From: Bradyrhizobium japonicum USDA 6
GTDB lineage: Bacteria > Pseudomonadota > Alphaproteobacteria > Rhizobiales > Xanthobacteraceae
Direction: 5' to 3'
DNA: 64,000 bases
Assembly (NCBI RefSeq): GCF_000284375.1
Contig: NC_017249.1
Coordinates: 1,838,001 to 1,902,000, forward strand
A program made the position numbers and the translations under genes. Position 1 is the stretch's first letter. Each line of letters begins with the position of its first letter. Positions 52,269-60,839 of this stretch are shown here, one piece after another. The notes beneath the pieces are model-generated. The model was given only the letters and a program-made list of their open reading frames with translations, had not been told where the DNA came from and made no database searches.

Positions 52269-52664
52269 ATGGCGGTTGATTTGTCGATGTCGGTTCTGGT
52301 GGTTGATGACTACAGCACCATGATCCGTATCATCAGGAATCTCCTGAAGCAGCTTGGCTTCGAGAACATCGATGATGCAAGCGACGGTTCGGCGGCGCTG
52401 AACAAGATGCGTGGCAAGAAGTACGGGCTCGTGATTTCCGATTGGAACATGGAGCCGATGACGGGTTACGACCTGCTGCGCGAGGTGCGCGCCGATCCGA
52501 ACCTCGCCACCACGCCTTTCATCATGATCACGGCGGAATCGAAGACCGAGAACGTGATCGCGGCCAAGAAGGCCGGCGTGAACAACTACATCGTCAAGCC
52601 GTTCAACGCGGCGACGCTGAAGACCAAGATCGAAGCGGTCTTCCCGGACATGGCGAGCGCGTAA
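52269..52664 (+). CDS. cheY: Chemotaxis response regulator CheY
   Basis: 131 residues from ATG at 52269, GGGGGAG upstream. A stand-alone receiver domain: acidic pocket Asp13-Asp14 (VVDDYSTM), phospho-acceptor Asp58 (VISDWNMEPMTG), Thr88 (MITAES) and Lys110 (VKPF). STMIRIIRNLLKQLGF and NYIVKPFNAATL are close to the E. coli CheY text, more so than the usual alphaproteobacterial CheYs. Such a CheY could be the partner of the CheZ at 4967, although the genes are 46 kb apart. No other che gene here. Confidence 0.93.
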   Translation: MAVDLSMSVLVVDDYSTMIRIIRNLLKQLGFENIDDASDGSAALNKMRGKKYGLVISDWNMEPMTGYDLLREVRADPNLATTPFIMITAESKTENVIAAKKAGVNNYIVKPFNAATLKTKIEAVFPDMASA

Positions 52665-52700
52665 GCGCCGCCTGACCGCACAGCAGCTCTCTATGGAGAT

Positions 52701-52862
52701 CGTCATGCCCGGGCTTGTCCCGGGCATCCACGTTCTTGGATCCTGCAAATGAAGACGTGGATGGCCGGGGGCATAGGCGAGCGGAAGCGACGCCGTCCTT
52801 CGGACGGCTATGGCGAGCGGAAGCGACGCCGTCCTTCGGACGGCTAAGCCAGGCCATGACGG
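52701..52862. repeat. Dispersed repeat of the gtcatgcccggg class
   Basis: Starts cgtcatgcccgggcttg-tcccgggcat and ends ccaggccatgacgg, with the inner atccacgt/acgtggat arms. Between convergent cheY and the HAD gene. It contains a tandem duplication (next entry). Confidence 0.8.
52776..52846. repeat. Tandem duplication, two 35-bp units
   Basis: The same 35 bases occur at 52776-52810 and 52812-52846, separated by one T (36-bp period). Each unit contains the hairpin gccgtcc-ttc-ggacggc. The two copies are identical, which points to a recent duplication or ongoing slippage. Confidence 0.9.
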
Positions 52863-52916
52863 CATTCGGGTCTAAGCAATTGGTCTAAGCCCGCAGCACC
52901 TGCGCGGGCTCCACCA

Positions 52917-53771
52917 TCACCACTTCAATTCGCGCATCAGCGCCTTCGGCGGGTGGCCGAACAACTCCATCACCGACTTCGGGTCGAGCTGGTCGAGGCC
53001 CTCGAACTCCTCGGCATGGATGCCGCGGGTGACGAACAGGCAATCGATGCCGAATTCGCGCGCGCCCGTGAGGTCGGTCCGGACGGAATCGCCGATCGCC
53101 AGCACCTTTTTCCGGTCGATCATGTGGCCCTGGCGCTCGCCGGCGAGCATCATCGCGCGCTCGTAGATCGGGCGATGCGGCTTGCCGTAGAAGATCACCT
53201 CGCCGCCGAGCTCGCGATAGAGTTCCGCGATCGCGCCGGCGCAATAGATCAGCCGGTCGCCGCGTTCCACCACGATATCGGGATTGGCGCAGACCAGCGT
53301 CAGCTTGCGCTCGCGCGCCTTCAGCATCATGCCGCGATAGTCTTCCGCGGTCTCGGTCTCGTCGTCATAGAGGCCGGTGCAGACGATGTAGTCGGCTTCT
53401 TCCAGCGGCGCGGTCGTCGCATCGAGGCCGCGATAGATCGAGTTGTCGCGCTCGGGTCCGAGCCAGAACATCTTGCGGCCGGGATGCTCGGCGACATAGA
53501 GCCGCGTCAGGTCGCCCGACGAGACGATCGCGTCATAGGTCTCGTCCGCGACGCCGAGCTTGCGCAATTGCCGTTGGACCGAGTCGGCCGGGCGCGGGGC
53601 ATTGGTGATCAGGATCACCGTACCGCCGCGGCTGCGATAGGTATGCAACGCCTCGCAGGCCTCGGGGAAGGATTCCAGGCCGTTGTGAACCACGCCCCAG
53701 ATGTCGCTGAGCACAACGTCAACGCCGCCCACGAGTTCGCGCAGGCTTTCGGCGAAATGCAGCGTGGTCAT
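52917..53771 (-). CDS. TIGR01459-type HAD hydrolase
   Basis: 284 residues. HAD-superfamily phosphatase of the NagD/p-nitrophenylphosphatase-like branch: motif I VVLSDIWGVVHNG (about 19-31, with the second Asp replaced by Trp as usual in this subfamily), motif II VILITNAPRPAD, motif III FYGKPHRPIYERA (about 195-207) and motif IV AIGDSVRTDLTGARE (about 226-240). Possibly a sugar or nucleotide phosphatase. Convergent with cheY. Confidence 0.9.
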   Translation of the reverse strand: MTTLHFAESLRELVGGVDVVLSDIWGVVHNGLESFPEACEALHTYRSRGGTVILITNAPRPADSVQRQLRKLGVADETYDAIVSSGDLTRLYVAEHPGRKMFWLGPERDNSIYRGLDATTAPLEEADYIVCTGLYDDETETAEDYRGMMLKARERKLTLVCANPDIVVERGDRLIYCAGAIAELYRELGGEVIFYGKPHRPIYERAMMLAGERQGHMIDRKKVLAIGDSVRTDLTGAREFGIDCLFVTRGIHAEEFEGLDQLDPKSVMELFGHPPKALMRELKW

Positions 53772-53786
53772 GATGCGTGCGGCCGA

Positions 53787-55268
53787 TCAGATCCGGCGCG
53801 CGAGCGCCGCGTTGCCGGTGATGCGTGGGGCTGGTGGCGCTGAAGCGCCAGATGTCGCGCCTTGGCTGGGAGAAGCGGAGCCATTGGATCCCTGAATTTC
53901 CTGCGCCGGGTTCGGCGAGGCCCCGCCGGTAGCAGATGCCCCCTCAGGCCGCAATGGCCGGGGCGGCGCGAACAGGAACCCCTGACCGAACCGCACGTCA
54001 AAGTCGAGCAAATCGACCACTGCACGCTCGCCCTCGATCCGTTCGGCGATCAGGTCGATGCCGAAGCGGCCGAGCAGGTCGGAGAGGTCGGAAGGATGGA
54101 TGTCCGAGGTCGAGGCCTGCCTGGGGTCGAGCAGCAGGGACGCCGGCACCTTGATGAAGCGCACGCCGCGATCGGCGAGCTCTCGCGGCTCGATCCTGAG
54201 GTCTGTGACATGGTCGATCGAGAAGCGGAAGCCGCGCTGGGCGAGCGCCGCGAGGTTCTCAGTCTCGGCCGGGCCGAGGTTGCGGAAGGTTGACTGCTTG
54301 AACTCCAGCACCAGCGATGGCGCCAGCGCCCGGTTGGCCTCGAGGAAGTCGAGGCACTGCGCGAAGCTGGTGGAATTGCCGAGCGTGGAGGCCGCGACGT
54401 TGCAGAACACGCCGACATCCTTGTTGCGCACCATCAGGCGCCGCAGCACCTGCACACAGCGCAGCATCACCATGTTGTCGATGCGTCCGATCAGACCCGA
54501 GGCTTCGGCGATGCTGATGAATTCCTCGGCGGCGATCAGCTGGTCGCGCTCGTCGCGCAGGCGCGTCACGGCTTCGTAGAACCGCACCTTGCGCTGCGGC
54601 AGCGTCACCATGGGCTGGAGGAAGATGTCGATGCGGTTCTCGTCGATGGCGTTGCGCAGTGTCGTCAGTAACTGGGTCTGGTTGCGGCCATTGGCCGCCT
54701 GAACCGGAACAGCGGCCTGGGTCTGGATCGCTGGTGTTGGCTGCGGCGGAGGTGCGCGCAATGGCGGAGGGGCAGCTGGCCGCTCCTCGAAGGCCGCAAT
54801 CAGGTCGAGCGGTGCCTCCGGCTCCGGCCGGGCGACCGGAGCGGGGGCGGGGGTCGGCGCGGCCCCGGCCAAGAGGTCTTCATGGGCTGACACCGTGGTG
54901 GCGAGCTGCCTGACCAGCCCGCCGAGCTCGTTGATCTCGCCGACCACTGACTGGATGCGGTCGGAGTTGGTCGAGTTGGCCGAGGCGATGCGCCCCTCCA
55001 TCGCCGCGAGCCGGCGGCCGAACTCGGCGACCTGGCGGGCGAGGTCGGCGGTGCCGCGCGAGAGGTCGGCGATCTGGCCGCCGACGTCACTGCGATCGCG
55101 CAGCCGCATCGAAACCGCGTTGTAGAGGATCAGGAAGGTCAGCGCGGTCAGCGCCACGATGGCGGATTCGGTTCCGCTGATGCCGGCGACCGAGTAGAGG
55201 ACAAGCCCGAGCGAGGCCGCGACCAGAACCATGCAGATGGCGATGAAGATCGTCGAAATGCGAATCAT
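53787..55268 (-). CDS. TipF-like membrane protein with degenerate EAL domain
   Basis: 493 residues. Two N-terminal membrane helices (about 4-30 and 34-52), a coiled coil (about 60-125), a Pro/Ala-rich linker, then an EAL-fold domain (about 205-435). The signature is degraded: EAL reads EAV (RFYEAVTRL), the usual DDFG reads SIDHV; the Asn in NVAAS, Glu in LEFKQ, Lys in FIKVP, AERIE and FGQGFLF remain. That layout is the one of Caulobacter TipF, a c-di-GMP-binding flagellar organiser, so it probably binds rather than cleaves c-di-GMP (inference). The C-terminal 55 residues are disordered. Starts 15 nt beyond the HAD gene. Confidence 0.88.
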   Translation of the reverse strand: MIRISTIFIAICMVLVAASLGLVLYSVAGISGTESAIVALTALTFLILYNAVSMRLRDRSDVGGQIADLSRGTADLARQVAEFGRRLAAMEGRIASANSTNSDRIQSVVGEINELGGLVRQLATTVSAHEDLLAGAAPTPAPAPVARPEPEAPLDLIAAFEERPAAPPPLRAPPPQPTPAIQTQAAVPVQAANGRNQTQLLTTLRNAIDENRIDIFLQPMVTLPQRKVRFYEAVTRLRDERDQLIAAEEFISIAEASGLIGRIDNMVMLRCVQVLRRLMVRNKDVGVFCNVAASTLGNSTSFAQCLDFLEANRALAPSLVLEFKQSTFRNLGPAETENLAALAQRGFRFSIDHVTDLRIEPRELADRGVRFIKVPASLLLDPRQASTSDIHPSDLSDLLGRFGIDLIAERIEGERAVVDLLDFDVRFGQGFLFAPPRPLRPEGASATGGASPNPAQEIQGSNGSASPSQGATSGASAPPAPRITGNAALARRI

Positions 55269-55414
55269 GCCGCGCGTTACGCCTCAAAGAGCTGACTGCC
55301 TCATCCGGGAAAACACGGGCCAGTGTGCGAACCCGTCACGCCTCATGCTCCCCCAAGCAAGGCGACCTTAACATCATTGTTGATTCGAGGGGATAGCGGC
55401 CTGTTCGCGGCGCC

Positions 55415-55490
55415 GGAGCATGATCCGGAAAAGTGCGCGGCGGTTTTCCCTCGCGACAAACGCGGAACGCGTTTGCGCGGAGATCATGCC
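55415..55490. repeat. Dispersed palindromic repeat, long form
   Basis: Shares ggagcatgatccggaaaagt and gcggttttcc, and the end gatcatgc, with 1661-1710, but has an extra piece of about 26 nt that folds by itself (caaacgcg-gaa-cgcgtttg). It lies just past the stop of the next gene. The remaining intergenic part to 55268 shows no feature. Confidence 0.8.
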
Positions 55491-55498
55491 CGGACAGT

Positions 55499-57061
55499 CT
55501 AGGTCAGGCCGGCCCGGCGAAAGGCTTCGAGGTAGTGCTCGCGGTCGGCGGCGAGCTTGATCGGCATGAACTCGGCGATCCAGGCGAGCGAGACGTTGGG
55601 CTGGGCTCGGTGGAGTTCCTTCAGTGCCGCGCGGGCGGTCTCGGTTTGCCCGGCCATCGCCGCGGCCGCGGTCAGCACCCGGTGCCCGCCGACGAAGTCG
55701 CCGCGTTGGCGCAGGGCCTCCTGTGCGAGCCGGATCGCTTCCGCATAGTCCCTGCCGAGGAAGCGGGCAAAGGCGGCGATGCCGAAATAGACGGGTGCAT
55801 AGGGGTCGCGCGGGCTGAGGCGGATCGCGCGCCGCGCGGCCTCGTCGGCATCCCGCCAGCGGCCGCAATAGCTGAGCGTCAGGCCATAATAGCCCTGTGC
55901 CAGCGCAAAGTTCGGATTGAGCCGCAGCGCGGTCTCGAATTCGGCAAGCGAATCCTCGAACCGGCGTGCGAACAGATCGACATGGCCGAGCGCATTATGC
56001 GCCCAGGCATCCTGGTCGTCGGCGCGGATCGCGGCCCGCGCCGCGCGCTCGGCCACCGGCAGCGCCGCGGCCATCTCCATCCAGCCCATATGCGCCGTGA
56101 ACATGTAGCTGGTGCCGAGCAGCCCGAGCGCCTTGCCGTAGTTCGGGTCGAGCGCGATGGCCTTTTCGAGCAGGGCTCGCGCCGCGACGTGATCCTGCCG
56201 CGTCACGCGCCAGTAATGCGAGAGGGCGCGCATCAGAAGGTCCCAGGCGTCCAGGCTGTCGGGCGGCTTGCGCTCGGCGCGAAAATTCTCCGCGGCATAG
56301 AGCTGCGGCTCGATCGCGGCGACGATGCGTTCGGTGATCTCGTCCTGTACGGCGAAGACGTCGGCGAGATCGCGGTCGTAGCGTTCGGCCCAGAGATGAC
56401 TGCCGGTGGCGACATCGTTGAGCTGCGCGGTGATGCGGACGCGATCGCCCTCCTTGCGGACGCTGCCCTCGACGACATAGCGCACGCCGAGCTCCTCGGC
56501 GACCTGCCGCAGGTGAACCGTGCGGCCCTTGTAGATGAAGGACGAGTTGCGCGCGATCACGAAGAACCAGCGCAGCTTCGACAGCGCGGTGATGATGTCC
56601 TCGCTGATGCCGTCGGAAAAATAATCCTGCTCGGCCTCGCCGCTCATGTTGGTGAAGGGCAGGACGGCGATTGCGGGACGATCGGGCAGTGGCAATTCCG
56701 TCGGTGTTGCGATGGGCGGCTTGCCCGGCGCCGGCGATGAGGGTGCGGCGGTGCCTTCGGTCACTTCGCCGACGAACCGCACGCCTTTGCGCGCGACGGT
56801 GCGGATCAGCCGCTGCTCTTCGCCATTGTCGTTGACCGCGCGCCGCGCCGCGTTGATCCGGCTGGTCAGCGTTGATTCCGAGACGACGCGGCCGTTCCAG
56901 ATCGCGTCGAGCAGATTGTCCCGCGTTACCACGCGCTCGCGGTTGCGGATCAGATAAAGCAGGAGATCGAACACCTGGGGCTCGAGCGCGACGAGCGTCT
57001 CCGCGCGCCGCAATTCGCGGCGCGCGGGGTCGAGCACGAAATCCTCGAAATGAAATGTCAC
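55499..57061 (-). CDS. Winged-helix regulator with FlgO-like and TPR domains
   Basis: 520 residues. OmpR/CadC-type winged helix (1-95: RNRERVVTRDNLLDAIWNGRVVSESTLTSRINAARRAVND, then GVRFVGEV) with no receiver domain; a middle domain (about 125-245: AVLPFTNMSGEAEQDYFSDGISEDIITALSKL, YVVEGSVRKEGDRVRITAQLND) found in adenylate-cyclase-like and FlgO proteins; and TPR repeats (about 265-510). There is no membrane helix, unlike CadC. A cytoplasmic regulator that probably senses through protein contacts. Divergent from the methyltransferase, 120 nt away, which may be its target. Confidence 0.92.
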   Translation of the reverse strand: MTFHFEDFVLDPARRELRRAETLVALEPQVFDLLLYLIRNRERVVTRDNLLDAIWNGRVVSESTLTSRINAARRAVNDNGEEQRLIRTVARKGVRFVGEVTEGTAAPSSPAPGKPPIATPTELPLPDRPAIAVLPFTNMSGEAEQDYFSDGISEDIITALSKLRWFFVIARNSSFIYKGRTVHLRQVAEELGVRYVVEGSVRKEGDRVRITAQLNDVATGSHLWAERYDRDLADVFAVQDEITERIVAAIEPQLYAAENFRAERKPPDSLDAWDLLMRALSHYWRVTRQDHVAARALLEKAIALDPNYGKALGLLGTSYMFTAHMGWMEMAAALPVAERAARAAIRADDQDAWAHNALGHVDLFARRFEDSLAEFETALRLNPNFALAQGYYGLTLSYCGRWRDADEAARRAIRLSPRDPYAPVYFGIAAFARFLGRDYAEAIRLAQEALRQRGDFVGGHRVLTAAAAMAGQTETARAALKELHRAQPNVSLAWIAEFMPIKLAADREHYLEAFRRAGLT

Positions 57062-57181
57062 GCCGCCCTCGGCTCGCGCGGGGAAATCAAGATGTTCTCA
57101 GCGTAAAATAACGCCGCTCTCAAGGCCAGCGAGCCGCATGCGCCCTATCGTCCCGGCGTTTTCAACCGCAGGAGAATTGCC

Positions 57182-58021
57182 ATGTCGACATCCGCCGCGC
57201 TCAAGCCGGCCATCGCCCAACCCGATCTCGCCGCCGTCAAGCAGCGCCAGCACGGCGCCTGGTCATCCGGCGACTATGCCATTGTCGGCACCACCTTGCA
57301 GATCGTCGGCGAGCAGCTCTGCGAGGCGCTCGACTTGCGCGCCGGCAGCAAGGTGCTTGATGTCGCCGCCGGCAACGGCAATGCGACGCTGGCCGCCGCG
57401 CGACGCTGGTGCGACGTCACATCGACCGATTATGTTGCCGCGTTGCTCAAGCGGGGACGCGAACGGGCCGCGGCGGAGCATTTGATGATCGAATTCCGTG
57501 AAGCGGATGCCGAAGCGCTGCCGTTTGCGGATGCCAGTTACGACGTCGTGCTCTCGACCTTCGGCGTCATGTTCACGCCGGATCAGGACAAGGCGGCGTC
57601 CGAGCTCGCGCGGGTCTGCAAGTCCGGCGGCAAGATCGGCCTCGCCAACTGGACGCCCCAGGGCTTCATCGGGCAGGTCTTCAAGACCATCGGCAAGCAT
57701 CTGCCGCCGCCGGCGGGCGTGAAGTCGCCGGCCTTGTGGGGCACCCCGGGGCGGCTCGAAGAGATGTTCGGCAGTCAGGCTTCCGAGATCGCCGCCGAGC
57801 CGCGCATGTTCGTCTTCCGTTATCGCTCGCCGGAGCATTGGCTCGAGGTTTTCAAGTCCTATTACGGGCCGATGCTGAAAGCGTTCGCGGCGCTGGAAGA
57901 GACCGGCCAGGCCGCGCTGCGGCGCGATCTCATGGCGCTGCTCGGCGAGTTCAACCGTGCCGACGACGGTACGGTGGTGGTGCATAGCGAGTATCTGGAG
58001 GCGGTGATCAGCAAGCGCTGA
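57182..58021 (+). CDS. Class I SAM-dependent methyltransferase
   Basis: 279 residues. The SAM-binding start KVLDVAAGNGNATLAAARR (about 57-75), then STDYVAALLKRGRERA, EADAEALPFADASYDVVLSTFGVMF (about 110-135) and GGKIGLANWTPQGFIG. The UbiE/COQ5-like small-molecule type; substrate unknown. Its GAGAATTGCC leader is ordinary. Divergent from the winged-helix/TPR regulator. Confidence 0.9.
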   Translation: MSTSAALKPAIAQPDLAAVKQRQHGAWSSGDYAIVGTTLQIVGEQLCEALDLRAGSKVLDVAAGNGNATLAAARRWCDVTSTDYVAALLKRGRERAAAEHLMIEFREADAEALPFADASYDVVLSTFGVMFTPDQDKAASELARVCKSGGKIGLANWTPQGFIGQVFKTIGKHLPPPAGVKSPALWGTPGRLEEMFGSQASEIAAEPRMFVFRYRSPEHWLEVFKSYYGPMLKAFAALEETGQAALRRDLMALLGEFNRADDGTVVVHSEYLEAVISKR

Positions 58022-58037
58022 ATTGCTGTCGTGATCC

Positions 58038-58062
58038 GGTCAGGCCGAGCCCCGGCCTGACC
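58038..58062. terminator. Hairpin between convergent genes
   Basis: ggtcaggcc (58038-58046) and ggcctgacc (58054-58062), 7-nt loop; 9-bp perfect stem placed between the methyltransferase stop and the YihY stop. No T-run. Confidence 0.6.
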
Positions 58063-58070
58063 GCCGGCAA

Positions 58071-59201
58071 TCAGGATGGTGCGGCGGCGCCGACCGTGTC
58101 GGCCGAGACGGCCTGCCGGGTGCCGAGCGGCTTGGGCGGCCCGGTGGTCGTATCCCGAAGGGTCTGCCGTTCGATCTCCGAGTTCAGCTCGGCCCCGAAC
58201 ATGATGACGATCGCCGACATCCACATCCACATCATCAAGCCGATCGCCGCGCCGAGCGAGCCGTAGGTCGCGTTGTAATTGGCGAATTCCGAGAGATACC
58301 AGGACAGGAGCGCCGAGCCGGCGATCCAGAGGATGGCGGCCGTCACCGCACCGAGGCTCAGCCATTGCCAGCGCGGCGCGTCGCGGCTGGGTGCGAAGCG
58401 GTAGAGGACGGCAAGCGCCGCCAGCAGGATGACGAACAGCACCGGCCATCGCCCGAGAGCGACGATCAGCTTGCTCTCGGGCGCGATGCCGAGATGGTCG
58501 AGCGCGAGCGGGAAGGCGACCACGGTGCCCACCATCAGCAGCAGCGCCGCGATGCCGCCGACGGTGAAAGCCAACGACACTGTGTTCAGCCGGATGAAGC
58601 CGCGCTTTTCGCGCTCCTCATAGGCGACATTGAGGGCATCGAAGATGGCTTTGACGCCCGCATTGGCGCTCCAGATCGCGAGCAGGAGACCAAACAGGAA
58701 GGTGACACCCAGCGCGGTATTGCCGTGGGACACCACGCGCGCGACCTGGTCCTCGACGATCTGGAACGCGCCCTCGGGCAGCATCATCGCGAGCGAATGC
58801 AGGTTGGAACTGATCGTCGAGGGATCGGCGAACAGGCCGTAGGATGAGACCAGCGCGGTCACGGCGGGAAAGATCGCGAGCAGCCCGAAGAAGACGACGC
58901 CGCCCGCGGTCGCGAGCAGGCGATCGTCGTCGATGCGCTGATAGGTGCGCCAGAAGATGTCCTTCCAGCCCGGCCACGGGATCGCGAAAGGGCTTTTCGC
59001 GCGCCGGCCGTGGCCGCGCTGCATCGCTGCGCCGGCCGGGCTCGTTTCCGGCGAATTTGCTTCATTGTTGCGATGGTCTTGCGGAGGCCCTGACCGGATC
59101 GGGCCGGACTCCTGAAAGTAGCGTTCCGCGGACAGCACGAAGACGGCGGTGGCGGCGACGAGCAACCAACTGTCGAGGTGCTCGGTGTGCCGCGCGCGCA
59201 T
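58071..59201 (-). CDS. YihY/BrkB-family inner membrane protein
   Basis: 376 residues. After a soluble N-terminus (about 1-85) follow roughly six membrane helices; family markers are RIDDDRLLATAGGVVFFGLLAIFPAVTALVS (about 92-122), ARVVSHGNTALGVTFLFGLLLAIWSANAGVKAIFDALNVAYEE (about 158-200) and YGSLGAAIGLMMWMWMSAIVIMFGAELNSE (about 313-342). Earlier called RNase BN, wrongly; true role unknown. It has an unusual extra N-terminal stretch with one hydrophobic segment (LLVAATAVFVLSA). Overlaps or abuts the next gene (59203). Confidence 0.9.
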   Translation of the reverse strand: MRARHTEHLDSWLLVAATAVFVLSAERYFQESGPIRSGPPQDHRNNEANSPETSPAGAAMQRGHGRRAKSPFAIPWPGWKDIFWRTYQRIDDDRLLATAGGVVFFGLLAIFPAVTALVSSYGLFADPSTISSNLHSLAMMLPEGAFQIVEDQVARVVSHGNTALGVTFLFGLLLAIWSANAGVKAIFDALNVAYEEREKRGFIRLNTVSLAFTVGGIAALLLMVGTVVAFPLALDHLGIAPESKLIVALGRWPVLFVILLAALAVLYRFAPSRDAPRWQWLSLGAVTAAILWIAGSALLSWYLSEFANYNATYGSLGAAIGLMMWMWMSAIVIMFGAELNSEIERQTLRDTTTGPPKPLGTRQAVSADTVGAAAPS

Positions 59202-59202
59202 T

Positions 59203-59790
59203 TCAAGCGTCCAATCTGTGGCCGTGCCGGCGCCGGCGTGCGGCCGTGAAGCCCAACAGCCCGACGGCTGCGAGCATCAGACCCAGCTGCACGGGCCGGT
59301 TGGTCCGAGCCGACACTGCGTTGCCGCCACGGCCACGTTCGCCCGGTGCGAGCGGCACCAGGGGAATCGTCGTTGCGACCTCTTTCACCGCCTGCTTGAC
59401 CGTTCCGCGCGGGATCCGCGGGGTGGCGATCGCAACGCGCATACGGCTGGCAAGCGGCACGATCGGCTTGTCCCGACGCTTCATTTGGGCCAGAGCCACG
59501 CCGGCGCAGGATACGGCCAGCACCAGGAGCACGGCCGCGACGGCACCAAAGCCCCAGAATTGTCCGTGGGTGATCGCGACCCAACGATAAAGGGCCATCA
59601 GGCCGACAAAGAGGGTGGCGATCAGGAACAGCCCGGCCAGTGCGAACAGTCCTGCCGCGACCGCATAGGATGTCGCGCGGCCGGTGGCCTGATTGGTGCG
59701 GTCGCGCAGGTACGATCGCGCGGCGCGCTTGAGGTGATTGATCTTGAGCGCCATGCCGGCGCGCAGCAATTCGCCCGATGGCGCGAGCAT
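59203..59790 (-). CDS. Holin-superfamily-III-like / DUF1469-type membrane protein
   Basis: 195 residues from ATG at 59790 (GGAGG 9 nt upstream). Two central membrane helices (about 44-68 and 78-102) preceded by a basic helix (KINHLKRAARSYLRDRTNQATG) and followed by a soluble tail with a last C-terminal hydrophobic helix (LGLMLAAVGLLGFTAA) and RRRR. This is the pattern of the family often called 'phage holin family' in Rhizobiales; it is a housekeeping membrane protein, not a sign of prophage. It precedes the YihY gene by one base and is probably co-transcribed. Confidence 0.75.
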   Translation of the reverse strand: MLAPSGELLRAGMALKINHLKRAARSYLRDRTNQATGRATSYAVAAGLFALAGLFLIATLFVGLMALYRWVAITHGQFWGFGAVAAVLLVLAVSCAGVALAQMKRRDKPIVPLASRMRVAIATPRIPRGTVKQAVKEVATTIPLVPLAPGERGRGGNAVSARTNRPVQLGLMLAAVGLLGFTAARRRRHGHRLDA

Positions 59791-59879
59791 GCGGACATCC
59801 TCCGAGCACGAAAAATTCGTCGGGGGATGAACGTGGCGGAACTTGACTTGTTCCGCGCGGAGCGCGGGGCCGGGACGGA

Positions 59880-60839
59880 TCAGCCGAGATCGGCGGCCGC
59901 GATCCAGAACACCTCGCCCTCGGATTCCTCGGTGTCGAGCCAGAGCAGCGGCAGTTCCGGAAAGGCCTCGTCGACCAGTTCGCGGCCGCGGCCGATCTCG
60001 CAGATCAAGCCGCCATCCGGCGTCAGGTGATCGGGCGCATCGCGCAGGATCCGGCGCACCACGTCGAGACCGTCGGGACCGCCGTCAAAGGCGAGCTTCG
60101 GTTCGGCGCGGCATTCCGGCGGCAGCGCGGCCATGCCTTCCGCATCGACGTAAGGCGGATTGGTGATGATCAGGTCGTATCTGTTGTCGCCGAGCGGGGC
60201 GAACAGGTCGCCGCGATGCAGGCTGATCCGGTCATCGAGCCCGAATTCGCCGACATTTCGTGTGGCGACTTCGAGCGCGCCCTTGGAGATGTCGACGGCA
60301 TCAACGGTGGCATTCGTGAAATGATGCGCGGCGAGGATCGCGAGACACCCCGAGCCCGTGCAGAGATCGAGCACGCGTTCGACGGCCGTGGGGTCGTCGA
60401 TCAGCGAGCCCGCCTCGCCGTCGCCGCCGAAATGCGACTCCAGCAGTTCGCCGATGAAGGAGCGCGGCACGATGACGCGCTCGTCGACATAGAAGGGCAG
60501 GCCGCGCATGTAGATCTTGTTGACGAGATAGGCGGTCGGTTTGCGCGTGGTGACGCGCTGATGGATGAGGTCGACGATGGTCTTGCCTTCCGCCGGCGTG
60601 ACGCAGGCATGGGCAAAGATCTCGAACTGGTCGGGATGCAGATGCAGGGCTTCGCAGACCAGGAAGGCTGCTTCCGCGACCGGGTCGGTCGTGCCATGGG
60701 CGAAGGCGAGTTTTGCTTCAACGAAGCGGCTCACGGCATAGCGGACGAAATCGAGCAGCGTGAGCAACTCGCCGCGACCGACCTTCGCGAGCTTTGGCGC
60801 GGCGCGGCCGCGCGTGGTCTTCTTGGATGCTCTTGCCAT
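59880..60839 (-). CDS. prmB: Ribosomal protein L3 glutamine methyltransferase PrmB
   Basis: 319 residues. N5-glutamine methylation of ribosomal protein L3. N-terminal helical substrate domain (about 20-110), then the SAM domain: VLDLCTGSGCLAILAAHHF (about 149-167) and the catalytic NPPYVDAEGM (about 218-227). It shares one base with the moaE stop, so it is translated after it. Confidence 0.94.
   Translation of the reverse strand: MARASKKTTRGRAAPKLAKVGRGELLTLLDFVRYAVSRFVEAKLAFAHGTTDPVAEAAFLVCEALHLHPDQFEIFAHACVTPAEGKTIVDLIHQRVTTRKPTAYLVNKIYMRGLPFYVDERVIVPRSFIGELLESHFGGDGEAGSLIDDPTAVERVLDLCTGSGCLAILAAHHFTNATVDAVDISKGALEVATRNVGEFGLDDRISLHRGDLFAPLGDNRYDLIITNPPYVDAEGMAALPPECRAEPKLAFDGGPDGLDVVRRILRDAPDHLTPDGGLICEIGRGRELVDEAFPELPLLWLDTEESEGEVFWIAAADLG

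Noticed and set aside
52038..52865. N-terminal extension of ribF by 276 codons
   Set aside because: It runs antisense through cheY, the tandem repeats and the promoter region; RibF homology starts at 52037.
59203..59790. Prophage remnant suggested by a holin-like protein
   Set aside because: No integrase, terminase, lysin or att site nearby; this family is a normal chromosomal membrane protein in Rhizobiales.
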